From Roseovarius sp. Pro17 (lineage in GTDB: Bacteria; Pseudomonadota; Alphaproteobacteria; Rhodobacterales; Rhodobacteraceae): a stretch of DNA of 64,000 nucleotides. The translations under genes and the position numbers were made by a program. The stretch is from assembly GCF_035599575.1 (NCBI RefSeq), contig NZ_CP141179.1:2666001-2730000 (forward strand), given 5' to 3'. The notes under the pieces are model-generated. The model was not told where the DNA came from, searched no databases, and was given only the letters and a program-made list of their open reading frames with translations. Of the stretch, positions 50,734 through 60,345 are shown piece by piece. The stretch's first letter is position 1; each line of letters begins with the position of its first letter.

Positions 50734-53362
50734 ACTTCGCGCGCTGCGTGGACCGAACTATTACAGCCGCTATCCGGCTATTTACATGCGGCTCGACATC
50801 GCCCAGTTGGAAGATAGGCCCAGTGACAAGGTGCCGGGCATCGCGAAACAGCTTGAGGCACTGATCCCCACCATCCACAATCATCGATGCTCGGTCGGGG
50901 AGCCGGGCGGCTTTCTGCAACGGGTCGTGGGCGGGACATGGGCCGGCCATATGGTCGAACACGTGGCTATCGAATTGCAGAACCTTGTCGGGTTTTCGGT
51001 CGGCTACGGTAAAACCGTCGATAGCTACGATCTGGGCATCTACAACGTCGTCTATCGCTACCGCGACGAAGCCAGCGGTATCGCCGCAGGTGAGGCCGCG
51101 GTAGAGATCGTCCGCAAACTCTATAACGGCGACGATGTAGACCTCGGCCCGATTATTGATCATTTGAAATCGGTGCGTGACGCGAACGCTCTTGGCCCGT
51201 CGACGGGATCCATCGTCAGCGCGGCCAAAGCCCGCAACATTCCCGCCAGCAACCTGACGGAAGGGACCAGCTACATTCAGCTGGGTCATGGCATCAGACA
51301 GCGTCGATTTCAGGCGACAGTGACGGATGCCTCAGGGATTATCGGCTATTCGATTGCCGATGATAAGGAATGGACCAAACAGATACTTGGCGATGCCGGC
51401 GTGCCAGTGCCGCGCGGGCAGGTCTGCCATTCGTTTGAAGATGCGCAGGCGGCGGCTGAGTGGATCGGCTGGCCCGTCGTTACCAAGCCGCTATCAGGCA
51501 ATCACGGGCGCGGCGTGACCACCGACATTGCCAGCACCGAAGATTTGAAGGCCGGATACGAGGCCGCGCTCGCGCGGGTACGCGACGATTCAGGAGCGGT
51601 AATCGTTGAACGCTACATCAAGGGCGAAGATCACCGATTGCTCGTAATCGGCGGCAAGCTGGTCGCAGCGGCGCGGCGCCGCCCTGCCCATGTGACCGGC
51701 GACGGCACGCACACGATCCAACAGTTGATAGACGCTGAGAACAAAGACCCGCGTCGCGGCGTCGGCCATGAAAACCTGCTGACCCAGATCCATGTCGACG
51801 TCCAGACACACCGGATGCTTGAACAGGCGGGCTATACGCTCGACACGATCCTGCCGACGGGCGAGACTGCGTTTCTCAAATCCACCGCCAACATCTCGAC
51901 CGGTGGCACTGCGACGGATCTCACTGACGAGGTGCATCCCGAGGTCAAGTTCACGATGGAGCGGATCGCGCGGCTGATCGGACTGGACGTTATCGGTATC
52001 GACCTGCTGGCCGAAAACCTGTCCTTGCCGCTGGATCAGCAATCGGCAGGCGTGGTCGAAGTCAACGCCGGTCCCGGCTTTCGGATGCACATGGCGCCTA
52101 CCCATGGCTCGCCCCGTCCGGTGGGCGAGCATGTGCTGAATATGCTGTTCCCTGATCCTGCCGATGACGGACGGATCCCGATCACCGCGATCACAGGCAC
52201 CAATGGCAAGACGACGACCACGCGCCTGATCGCGCATATTTTGCGGCAGGCTGGTCATTCGGTCGGAATGGGCTGTACCGGCACGGTCGAGATCGACAAC
52301 AACGTTATCCTGCGCGGTGACTATTCCGGCCCCGCGGCGGCGCAGGCTGTACTGCGCGAGCCTACTGTCGAACATGCCGTCCTTGAGGTGGCGCGCGGCG
52401 GCATCATGCGGCGCGGTCTGGGCTTTGATGAATGCGACGTGGGCGTCTTGCTGAACATTGCGTCCGACCATCTGGGCGAGCGCGACATCAACACGCTGGA
52501 AGAGCTTGCCCGTTGCAAAACAGTTGTCGTGGACGCGGTCAAGAAAGAGGGCGGTTACTGCGTACTTAACGCTGACGATCCGCTGGTGATGGAGCATGGC
52601 ACCTATTGGGCGCGGGGCGAAATCATCTATTTTTCGATGAACCCCGAAAATCCTGAGTTGACCGAGCATCTAAACAACCTCGGCATGGTCCTGACCGTCA
52701 AACATGGCAAGATCGTACTGCTGCGGGGTAAGGTCACGGTCGAAATCGTCGAGGTTAACGATGTGCCGATCGCATTTGAGGGGCATGCGCCCTTCAACGT
52801 GCAGAACGCGATGGCCGCCGCTGCCGCCGCTCTGGCCCATGGGATCGAGATCGACGATGTTCGCGCCGGGCTTTTGACGTTCCACCCGACACCAGCGCAG
52901 ATGCCGGGCCGCACGAACTACTTCGAGGCCGACGGCGTAAAGTGCCTGATCGACTACGGCCACAACGTCCCGGCACTAATCGCGCTGGAACCGCTGGTGA
53001 ACGGATTGTCGACCCAGCGCAAGATCGCCGTCGCCTCGGCGCCCGGCAATCGGCGCGACGAGGATCTTGCCGCCTTGGGCGCACAACTCGCCAAAATGTG
53101 CGACTCGGTCTATATCTACGAAACGGATTCGCGCGGTCGCGAAGTGGGTGAAACTGCCAAACTGATCCATCACGGTGCCGAGCAGTGCGGCACCGCCGAG
53201 CGGGTCACGATAATTATGGACGAACAAGAGGCGGTCGCAAAAGCCTTTGACGAGGCCGTGGCCGGAGACCTCCTTGTGCTGCTGGTTGACGACATTGAAG
53301 GCACGACCGAACTGCTCAAGGGTCGGAGCTTTCCGATCCAAGCTGACCTCGCCAAGGCCTGA
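50720..53362 (+). CDS. cphA: Cyanophycin synthetase
   Basis: 880 residues from GTG at 50720: GGAG lies 7 bases before it and the product then begins VHILELRALRGPNYYSRYP, matching the family's usual start. N-terminal domain, ATP-grasp domain (WPVVTKPLSGNHGRGVTTDI split as VVTKPLSGNHGRGV; VEVNAGPGFRMHMA), and Mur-ligase-type domain with P-loop ITGTNGKTTTTRL near residue 490 and ARGGIMRRGLGF, CLIDYGHNVPAL. It adds Asp and then Arg alternately to the polymer with ATP. Overlaps cphB, so the pair is translationally coupled. Confidence 0.95.
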   Translation: MHILELRALRGPNYYSRYPAIYMRLDIAQLEDRPSDKVPGIAKQLEALIPTIHNHRCSVGEPGGFLQRVVGGTWAGHMVEHVAIELQNLVGFSVGYGKTVDSYDLGIYNVVYRYRDEASGIAAGEAAVEIVRKLYNGDDVDLGPIIDHLKSVRDANALGPSTGSIVSAAKARNIPASNLTEGTSYIQLGHGIRQRRFQATVTDASGIIGYSIADDKEWTKQILGDAGVPVPRGQVCHSFEDAQAAAEWIGWPVVTKPLSGNHGRGVTTDIASTEDLKAGYEAALARVRDDSGAVIVERYIKGEDHRLLVIGGKLVAAARRRPAHVTGDGTHTIQQLIDAENKDPRRGVGHENLLTQIHVDVQTHRMLEQAGYTLDTILPTGETAFLKSTANISTGGTATDLTDEVHPEVKFTMERIARLIGLDVIGIDLLAENLSLPLDQQSAGVVEVNAGPGFRMHMAPTHGSPRPVGEHVLNMLFPDPADDGRIPITAITGTNGKTTTTRLIAHILRQAGHSVGMGCTGTVEIDNNVILRGDYSGPAAAQAVLREPTVEHAVLEVARGGIMRRGLGFDECDVGVLLNIASDHLGERDINTLEELARCKTVVVDAVKKEGGYCVLNADDPLVMEHGTYWARGEIIYFSMNPENPELTEHLNNLGMVLTVKHGKIVLLRGKVTVEIVEVNDVPIAFEGHAPFNVQNAMAAAAAALAHGIEIDDVRAGLLTFHPTPAQMPGRTNYFEADGVKCLIDYGHNVPALIALEPLVNGLSTQRKIAVASAPGNRRDEDLAALGAQLAKMCDSVYIYETDSRGREVGETAKLIHHGAEQCGTAERVTIIMDEQEAVAKAFDEAVAGDLLVLLVDDIEGTTELLKGRSFPIQADLAKA

Positions 53363-53424
53363 TTGGGCAACACACTAAGGCGCTGGCATCCGTCGCTATT
53401 GGCTCCGGACAGAAAGAATAAAAA

Positions 53425-54723
53425 ATGACCAGAAACGTGTTTGTCATCGGGCTGAATAGCATGAACGCCGACCGGCTCAAGCGGCTGCGCGGGATGGATG
53501 ATGTGGAGTTTCACCAGCTCCTGACTTCGACGCAGGTTTCGGACACGCAGGAATTTGACATCCCAGCGATGCTGCAGGAGGCCGAGGACAAGCTGGACGC
53601 CTTCGAGGGATCAATCGACGCCATCGTTGGCTACATCGACTTTCCGGTATCGACGATGCTCCCCCTGCTCTGCCAGAAATACGGGACGCGCAATTCCTCG
53701 CTCGAAAGTATGCTGAAATGCGAGCATAAATACTGGTCGCGCAAGGTCATGGCCGAGGTCATTCCTGACCATATTCCGAAATTCACCGCCTTCGATCCCT
53801 TTGACGACAACGCGCTGTCAAAGATTGGCGAGGCTGATTTGCGCTTTCCGTCTTTCGTCAAACCAATCAAATCCTCCGGCTCGCGGCTAGGCTTTCGCAT
53901 CGATAACCCTGAGGATTTTCAATACGCGACCGAAAAACTACGCGCCGAGATTGGCCAGATATCGGAGCCGTTCAATTTCGTGCTAGAGCAGGCAGACCTG
54001 CCCGACGATATCAAGGCGGTAGAAGGCCATTACTGCATGGCCGAGCAGATGATCGGCGGGCGTCAATGCACGGTCGAGGGGTATGTTTATGACGGCGAGG
54101 TCGTGCCCTATGGCACCGTGGATTCAATCCGCTATCCGCAGGTTCTAAGCTTCTTTTATTACCTCTATCCATCGAGCTTGCCCGAGCCTGTTCGGGCCAA
54201 GATGTACGAGATCACCCGCACGATCATGGATCACATCGGCTATGATAACGCGGGCTTCAACATCGAGTATTATTGGGACGAGATACAGGACAAGATCTGG
54301 CTGCTGGAAATCAACACCCGCATCGCCCAGTCGCATTGCGATCTGTTCGAGATGGTCGACGGGGTCAGCCACCAGCAGGTGACGATTGACCTCGGCCTCG
54401 GGCGCAGCCCCGACATGCCAAAGGGCGAAGGGCCAGAAGAGGTCGCGGCCGAGTTTTTCTACCGCGTGTTTTTCAATGACGCGACAGTGGCTCGCGTCCC
54501 CTCCCGCGCCGAGATCGAAGTGGCCGCAGAGCAGGTCGAGGGCACGCGCATTTCGTCCTACGTGGCAAAGGGCATGAAGCTGTCTGAACTGCCCGAACAG
54601 GACGCCTATAGCTATGCCGTAGCCTCGGTCTGGATGGGGGCGCAGAAGACGTCAAAACTGCTGTGGAACTACGAACAGGTGATGAAGAAGCTTAACTACG
54701 AGTTCACCGACATTGTGGACTAA
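53425..54723 (+). CDS. ATP-grasp ligase of unknown substrate, in the cyanophycin operon
   Basis: 432 residues, 62 bases after cphA on the same strand. ATP-grasp features: lysine-bearing FPSFVKPIKSSGSRLGFRI, CTVEGYVYDGEVVPYGTVDS and the metal site IWLLEINTRIAQSHCD. The N-terminal 90 residues resemble the preATP-grasp fold (NVFVIGLNSMNADRLKRL). It is not a CphA paralogue because no Mur-ligase domain is present. Candidates are an amino-acid ligase that primes, caps or modifies the Asp-Arg polymer. No known enzyme can be named from sequence alone. Confidence 0.75.
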   Translation: MTRNVFVIGLNSMNADRLKRLRGMDDVEFHQLLTSTQVSDTQEFDIPAMLQEAEDKLDAFEGSIDAIVGYIDFPVSTMLPLLCQKYGTRNSSLESMLKCEHKYWSRKVMAEVIPDHIPKFTAFDPFDDNALSKIGEADLRFPSFVKPIKSSGSRLGFRIDNPEDFQYATEKLRAEIGQISEPFNFVLEQADLPDDIKAVEGHYCMAEQMIGGRQCTVEGYVYDGEVVPYGTVDSIRYPQVLSFFYYLYPSSLPEPVRAKMYEITRTIMDHIGYDNAGFNIEYYWDEIQDKIWLLEINTRIAQSHCDLFEMVDGVSHQQVTIDLGLGRSPDMPKGEGPEEVAAEFFYRVFFNDATVARVPSRAEIEVAAEQVEGTRISSYVAKGMKLSELPEQDAYSYAVASVWMGAQKTSKLLWNYEQVMKKLNYEFTDIVD

Positions 54724-54826
54724 GCAGCCTCTCCCTACTGCGATTGATCCCGGTTGAAGGTCGTAACAGCGCGTCCTCCAGTCATTAGAATTTAATTTAC
54801 GGCCTCAAAATCGAACAGGGGATCAG

Positions 54827-55804
54827 TCAGCCATCGCAGACCGGGAAATGACAGGTGAACTCATGACCTGGCGCATGCGCGGTGGCATCCGGTGTCTGCG
54901 TTTTGCATAGCGCTTGCGCGCGCGGGCAGCGCGTGTGGAATTCACACCCTTCAGGGCGATTGCGCGGGCTGGGCATCTCGCCTTCCAGCGTGATGCGCGC
55001 GCGGGCGGCGTCGGGGTCCGGCTCAGGATTGGCCGACAAAAGCGCCTCGGTGTAAGGGTGACAGGGTGCGTGGAAAATACGCTCGGTCGGGCCAATCTCG
55101 ACAAAGCGGCCCAGATACATGATCGCCATGCGGTCGGTGATGTGGCGCACGACATTCAGATTATGAGTGATGACCAGAATTGCGATCCCGAGGCGTCCTT
55201 GCATTTCCGCCAGCAGGTTCAACACCTCCGCCTGCACCGACATATCCAGGCCTGCCGTCGGCTCATCCGCGATAATCAGGCGCGGGTCCAGCGCAAGCGC
55301 GCGCGCAACGCCAACACGACGCGCCTGCCCGCCCGATAGCTGATGCGGGAAACGGCCCGCGAAATTGCCCGGCAGGCCGACCATCTCTAGCAGGCGCGTG
55401 GCCTCTGCGCGCATATTGGCGCGCTTGCCATGGATCTTCAGTGGTTCGGTCACGAGGCTACCAATTGTGAGGCGCGGCGAAAGCGATCCGACCGGATCCT
55501 GCCACATCATCGCGATCTCTCGCCGCAGCCGCCCGTATTCCTGAGCGCTGGCGCCCGATATTTCCTGCCCGTCAAAACGGATCGACCCAGACGCCGCGCG
55601 CTTCAACCCCATGATCGTGCGCGCTACCGTCGATTTACCCGAGCCGCTCTCGCCCACGAGGCCCAGCGTCTCGCCTGCGTCGATGCTAAAGCTGACACCT
55701 GCAACGGCGTCGAATTCAGGCGCTGCCCCGCTAAGGGCGGCGCGTATGCGGCCCATTGCCGGATAGCGGATGACGAGGTTTTCAACCTCCAACAGCGCGC
55801 TCAT
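54827..55804 (-). CDS. Dipeptide/oligopeptide ABC transporter ATPase (DppF-like)
   Basis: 325 residues from ATG at 55804, overlapping the upstream stop as ATGA. Walker A GESGSGKST, signature LSGGQARRVGVARALAL, Walker B LIIADEPTAGLDM, and the C-terminal oligo_HPY extension CEFHTRCPRAQALCKT. Last gene of the transport operon. Powers peptide import together with the second ATPase. Confidence 0.9.
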   Translation of the reverse strand: MSALLEVENLVIRYPAMGRIRAALSGAAPEFDAVAGVSFSIDAGETLGLVGESGSGKSTVARTIMGLKRAASGSIRFDGQEISGASAQEYGRLRREIAMMWQDPVGSLSPRLTIGSLVTEPLKIHGKRANMRAEATRLLEMVGLPGNFAGRFPHQLSGGQARRVGVARALALDPRLIIADEPTAGLDMSVQAEVLNLLAEMQGRLGIAILVITHNLNVVRHITDRMAIMYLGRFVEIGPTERIFHAPCHPYTEALLSANPEPDPDAARARITLEGEMPSPRNRPEGCEFHTRCPRAQALCKTQTPDATAHAPGHEFTCHFPVCDG

Positions 55805-56787
55805 GCTGCGCTCTCCCTGTCCAGCAGATGGCACGCGGCGAGATGCTGCGGGCCGCTGGCAGCGTAAGCAGGCGGACGTTCGGCGCGGCATCTGTCCCAT
55901 GCGTGGGCGCAGCGCGGAGCAAAAATGCACCCGTCAGGCACGTCGATCAGATCGGGCAGCGTTCCGGGGATGGTCGGCAATTGCCGCGTTGCCACTTCGA
56001 TCCGCGCCGGATCGCATTCCAGCAGGGCCTGCGTGTAGGGATGCGCCGCGTTGTGGAACACGTCGCGCACGCTGCCCCGCTCGACCACCTCGCCAGCATA
56101 CATCACCGTCACGTCGTCGCACAGTTCGGCCACCGTGCCGAGGTGGTGCGAGACGAACACTATGGCGCAGCCCATTTCCTGCTGCAACTCGCGAAGCAGT
56201 TCGATGATCTGAACCTCAAGCGTCGCATCCAGCGCCGTCGTCGGCTCGTCCGCGATCAGCAGATCGGGCTTGGTCAGTAGCGCCATGGCGATGCAGACGC
56301 GTTGACGCATCCCGCCCGAGAATTGATGCGGATAGGCCGATAGCTGCGCGGCGGCGTCGGGAATGCCGACACGATCCAGCATCTGCACCGCGCGCTGGCG
56401 TTTTTCTGCCTTGGTTCCGGCATCGCGGTATTGGATGTCCAGCATCTGCCGCCCGATTGTGGCGACCGGATTAAGCGCCGTCATCGGATCCTGAAAGATC
56501 ATCGAAACGCGTTGGCCACGCATGGCGCGCAGCTGCCGCTCCGTCATCCTGGTGACGTCTTTGCCATCCAGCAGGATCGCGCCGCGAGCCACCTCGCCAT
56601 TAGCGGCCAAAAGGCCCGACAGACTATAGGCCAGCGTCGACTTTCCACATCCGCTTTCGCCGACAAGGCCCATGATCCGGCCTTTGGACACGTCCAAATT
56701 GATGCCGCGCAGCGCATGAAGACGCCCGCGCGGAGTACCGAAATCGATCGACAGGTCCTGAACCTGCAAGAGGGTTTCGTCGCTCAT
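55801..56787 (-). CDS. Dipeptide/oligopeptide ABC transporter ATPase (DppD-like)
   Basis: 328 residues. Walker A GESGCGKST, signature FSGGMRQRVCIAMALL, Walker B LLIADEPTTALDA, and oligo_HPY tail DGCIFAPRCAHAWDRC. Start overlaps the permease stop and its stop overlaps the next start, both as ATGA, so four genes are tightly coupled. Confidence 0.9.
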   Translation of the reverse strand: MSDETLLQVQDLSIDFGTPRGRLHALRGINLDVSKGRIMGLVGESGCGKSTLAYSLSGLLAANGEVARGAILLDGKDVTRMTERQLRAMRGQRVSMIFQDPMTALNPVATIGRQMLDIQYRDAGTKAEKRQRAVQMLDRVGIPDAAAQLSAYPHQFSGGMRQRVCIAMALLTKPDLLIADEPTTALDATLEVQIIELLRELQQEMGCAIVFVSHHLGTVAELCDDVTVMYAGEVVERGSVRDVFHNAAHPYTQALLECDPARIEVATRQLPTIPGTLPDLIDVPDGCIFAPRCAHAWDRCRAERPPAYAASGPQHLAACHLLDRESAA

Positions 56788-57659
56788 AGATCACGCCTCA
56801 GCTTGGGATCAAAGATGTCGCGCAGCGCCTCACCGAGGAAAGTAAAGCCCAGCGTCACGACGATGATCGGCAGCGATCCGGCGATGACGGGCCAAGGCGA
56901 ATTGCGAATGAAGTTGTAGCCGTCATTGAGGATCGTGCCCCAGCTGGGCGCCGGCGGGCGCACGCCCATGCCCAGAAAGCTGAGCCCTGCCTCGGTCGCG
57001 ATGACCATAGGCACGTCCATGCTGGCGAGGATCAGAAGGGGGCCCAGCACGTTGGGCAAAACATGCAGGCCGAGAATGCGGAATGTGCTGGCACCCATCG
57101 CCTTTTCGGCAAGGATGAATTCGGCATTGCGCAGGGTCTGCGTCTGCGTGCGCACGATGCGCGCATAGATCGGGATCGACGTGATCGCGACGACGAGGAT
57201 CACGGTATAAAGCGACGGCCCGATCAGCGTCACCACGGCAAGGCCAAAGACAATCACCGGAAAGGAGCGGATCGCGTCAAAAACCAGCAGCAGGATATTA
57301 TCCAGCCATTTCGGCCCGTATCCGGCGACAAGGCCCAATGCCAGACCCACGCTCATCGCCGCGCCCAGCGTGGCGACGGCCACCAGCATGGCGATCCGCC
57401 CCCCCGCGATCACGCGGCTCAGAAGGTCACGGCCCAGATGATCGGTGCCCAGCCAATGCGCCCATGACGGAGCACCCATGCGCGGTCCGATCATGATCTG
57501 ATTAGGATCATAGGGCGCGAGCCAAGGCGCGAATATGGCGGTCCCCACCACGATCAGCACAAGGATCAGGCCCATTAGGCCCATCGGGTTCTGCGCCAGT
57601 TGCGCGCCATAGAGGCGCAGCGCCGAAGGCTCCTTGTAGGGGGTGGATGCGTTGGTCAT
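56784..57659 (-). CDS. Dipeptide ABC transporter permease (DppC-like)
   Basis: 291 residues, six membrane spans. N-terminal OppC segment LAPYDPNQIMIGPRMGAPSW, then HWLGTDHLGRDLLSRVI typical of DppC/OppC, and the EAA loop EKAMGASTFRILGLHVLPN. ATG follows the dppB-like stop directly (TAG then ATG). Confidence 0.92.
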   Translation of the reverse strand: MTNASTPYKEPSALRLYGAQLAQNPMGLMGLILVLIVVGTAIFAPWLAPYDPNQIMIGPRMGAPSWAHWLGTDHLGRDLLSRVIAGGRIAMLVAVATLGAAMSVGLALGLVAGYGPKWLDNILLLVFDAIRSFPVIVFGLAVVTLIGPSLYTVILVVAITSIPIYARIVRTQTQTLRNAEFILAEKAMGASTFRILGLHVLPNVLGPLLILASMDVPMVIATEAGLSFLGMGVRPPAPSWGTILNDGYNFIRNSPWPVIAGSLPIIVVTLGFTFLGEALRDIFDPKLRRDL

Positions 57660-58598
57660 CTACAGCCCCTCCCTCTGGCGCGGGTCCAGCCACGCGATGA
57701 CAAGGTCCGAAATCAGCGTTGCCAGAACGATGATCGCGGTCGTGATCAAAACCGCGCCCAGCACGATGGGATAATTGCGCTCGTTCACAGCTGAAACGAT
57801 CAACGCGCCAATGCCGGGGCGCGCGAAAATCACCTCTACAAAGACCGCAGCCGAAAAGAGATGCGCCACCCCTGCCCCGATCAGCGTGACCGCCGGCAGC
57901 ACAGCAATGCGCAGCACATAGCCGCGCGTGATGCGCCCCTCGGTCAGGCCAAAGGCGCGGGCCATGCGCACGTGGTTCTCGCCCATCACCTCCAGCATCG
58001 AGGCGCGCACGATGCGGGCGATATACCCGACCCACGACACACCGACGGCAAAGGCGGGCAGGATCAGATGCACGATCTGATCACTCAAGCCCTCACCCGC
58101 GCCGATGGCAGGAAGCCAGCGCAGCCAGACGGCAAAGATCAGCACGCCGTACAGCGCCATAACGAAGGACGGAATGGATATGGTGCCGACCGACAGGATG
58201 CCGGTAATCCGGTCGATCCACGAATTGCGCCGGATCGAGGAATAAGCCCCCAGCGGAATGCCGATGGCCGCCGCCCAGAAGATCGACACAGAGATAAGCG
58301 CGAGGGTGTAGGGCAGCGCCTCCATCACGATGGTGGTGACCGAGCGGCCGGTGAAAACATCCACGCCCATGTCGCCGCGCAGCAGATTGCCAAAGAATAT
58401 CCCCATCTGGATCAGGAACGGTTTGTCCAGACCCATGGATATGCGGGTCTGCTGGATCAGTTCAGGGGTGGCGCGCGGTCCGAGGATCATCACGGCCGGA
58501 TCACCCGGCACAAGATGCAGCATGATATTCAAAAGGCAGACCGCGACGACGATGATCAGCACCGACAGAAATAGTCTCTGGATTGCATAGATCGCCAT
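57660..58598 (-). CDS. Dipeptide ABC transporter permease (DppB-like)
   Basis: 312 residues, six spans. Starts MAIYAIQRLFLSVLIIVVAV with the conserved VPGDPAVMILGP loop; GADMGV-type FGNLLRGDMGVDVFTGRSV and the EAA loop ARAFGLTEGRITRGYVLRIA support DppB/GsiC. Follows the binding-protein gene by about 80 bases. Confidence 0.92.
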   Translation of the reverse strand: MAIYAIQRLFLSVLIIVVAVCLLNIMLHLVPGDPAVMILGPRATPELIQQTRISMGLDKPFLIQMGIFFGNLLRGDMGVDVFTGRSVTTIVMEALPYTLALISVSIFWAAAIGIPLGAYSSIRRNSWIDRITGILSVGTISIPSFVMALYGVLIFAVWLRWLPAIGAGEGLSDQIVHLILPAFAVGVSWVGYIARIVRASMLEVMGENHVRMARAFGLTEGRITRGYVLRIAVLPAVTLIGAGVAHLFSAAVFVEVIFARPGIGALIVSAVNERNYPIVLGAVLITTAIIVLATLISDLVIAWLDPRQREGL

Positions 58599-58681
58599 GT
58601 GTCGCGGTCTCCCTATGTGCGGGGGGTATTGGTACGGTCCGGCCCCCGCAGATGGGGCCGGACCTGCCGTTCAGGATTGGA

Positions 58682-60274
58682 TCAGGCCGGTTTGAAGCCC
58701 AGAAACAGCGGGCGGGCATCGGGGCGCAGCGCTGGCTCCAGATCGTCGCGGAACATCACCGGGCTGCCCTCATGCGTGAGAAAGCGGTAGGCGCCGCTCT
58801 CTTCCATAAGGTCCTGCATCTTGCGATACATCTCGCCGCGCTTTTCCTTGTCGCTCTCGCTCAGCGCCGCCTCGTGCAATTCGTCGAATTCGGCGTTCGA
58901 AAACCTCTCCCAGTTCCATTCGCCGACCTGCTCGGTGGTGAACCACGAGGTGGCATAAAACGGGTCCGGCATCATCGAAAAGCGGTTGATGACCAGTTGC
59001 ATCTTCTTCCAGCGGTCTCCCTCGCTCTCCATTCCCAGCGTCCAGAACGACCCGCTATCCTGCACATTCACCTGCACCTGAATCCCGATCTGGCCCAGCT
59101 GCGCCTGAATAACCTCGGCGATTGTCTTCCACGTGGTCGCGTTCAGCGTGTCGATGGTGATGGGCTGCGACGGCGCGCCGCCTGCCTTCTCCAAATACTC
59201 GCGCGCCTTGTCCAGATCGCCCTCGGGCGGGACGATGGACTGCTCGCGATGGCCGATGAGCCCCGGCGCGATCAGGCCGGTCGAGGGCGCGGCCTCGCCG
59301 AAATAGGCAGCATCGAGGATCTGGGGGACGTTGATCGCATATTGAATCGCCTTGCGCAGATTTTCATCCTTGAGCGTCTCGTTCTCCATATTCATGCCGA
59401 CCCAAACGTAATAGAGCGACGGGTATTCCTCGATCTTGGTATTCTTCGGCGGGTTCGCCTTGTAGTTCGCGAGGCTCGACAGCGTGATGCCGGTATAGTC
59501 CAGATCGCCCGCCTCATAGGCGCGTTCGGACACCTTTTCATCATCCATCGGAATGATGCGGATCTCGTCATAGCCGGGGGTCAGATCGCCCGAATAATCG
59601 GGGTTGCGCACCATCTTGACGTATTGGTTCGGTTTCCATTCTTCGAGGATGTAGGGACCGGAGAACGCTGGCGGCTTCATCCCGAAATCGCCGCCATCAC
59701 CGGTGGCCTCCATCACGGCCTTTTTCGACACGATATGGCCGACGCCGTATGGGATAGTGATGGTCCAGAGTGGCTGAAACGGCTTGCTCAGCACGATCGT
59801 GCCGGCGTATTTGTCGTCGTCGTCCAGTTCGACGGTTTCCAGAGGACCCCAGTCGCCCTTGACCGGGCTGTCATGTTCCAGCACGCGCTCGAACGAGAAT
59901 TTCACGTCCTCTGCCGTCATTTCGCCATAGCCGCCGGTGAACATGATGCCGGGCTTCAGCTTGAAGCGGATATGGGTATCGTCGATCTGCTCCAGTTCTT
60001 CTGCGGCTTCCAGCTCAGTCTCCCACTCGCGGCCAGGCTTATAGCGGGCCAGTTTGGAATAGATGCAGTTCATGACATCGACGTTATAGCCATTTTGATA
60101 GAAACCGGGGTCCAGCTTGTCGATATCGGCATAGGACGACGCGCGCAGCAGATTGCCCGACTGCGCCCAGATAGCCGAGGCCAGCGGCATGGTACCAGCA
60201 GCGAGGCTGGCGGCAGCGGCCCCTTGCAGGAATCCGCGGCGGCCCAGCGTGATATCGTGAATAACCTTGGTCAT
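58682..60274 (-). CDS. Peptide ABC transporter substrate-binding protein
   Basis: 530 residues from ATG at 60274, with AGGAGG nine bases upstream; an ATG at 60283 lies directly against that site and is less likely. Twin-arginine signal (LGRRGFLQGAAAASLAAG) then SBP_bac_5 features: ASSYADIDKLDPGFYQ, HIRFKLKPGIMFTGGYGEM and TAEDVKFSFERVL. The substrate class is peptides or related nitrogen compounds. Genomic linkage to beta-aspartyl peptidase and cyanophycinase makes Asp-Arg type dipeptides an attractive but unproven ligand. Confidence 0.9.
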   Translation of the reverse strand: MTKVIHDITLGRRGFLQGAAAASLAAGTMPLASAIWAQSGNLLRASSYADIDKLDPGFYQNGYNVDVMNCIYSKLARYKPGREWETELEAAEELEQIDDTHIRFKLKPGIMFTGGYGEMTAEDVKFSFERVLEHDSPVKGDWGPLETVELDDDDKYAGTIVLSKPFQPLWTITIPYGVGHIVSKKAVMEATGDGGDFGMKPPAFSGPYILEEWKPNQYVKMVRNPDYSGDLTPGYDEIRIIPMDDEKVSERAYEAGDLDYTGITLSSLANYKANPPKNTKIEEYPSLYYVWVGMNMENETLKDENLRKAIQYAINVPQILDAAYFGEAAPSTGLIAPGLIGHREQSIVPPEGDLDKAREYLEKAGGAPSQPITIDTLNATTWKTIAEVIQAQLGQIGIQVQVNVQDSGSFWTLGMESEGDRWKKMQLVINRFSMMPDPFYATSWFTTEQVGEWNWERFSNAEFDELHEAALSESDKEKRGEMYRKMQDLMEESGAYRFLTHEGSPVMFRDDLEPALRPDARPLFLGFKPA

Positions 60275-60345
60275 TGTTTTCATCCTCCTTGGGGTTTTTG
60301 CGGTGCGCCTCACGGGCGCCCGTCGTTTTTCATATGAGTGTGCGC

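Noticed and set aside
58583..60337. 584-codon plus-strand frame opposite the peptide-binding protein
   Set aside because: Shadow of an obvious SBP gene with a twin-arginine signal; no domain in the antisense translation.
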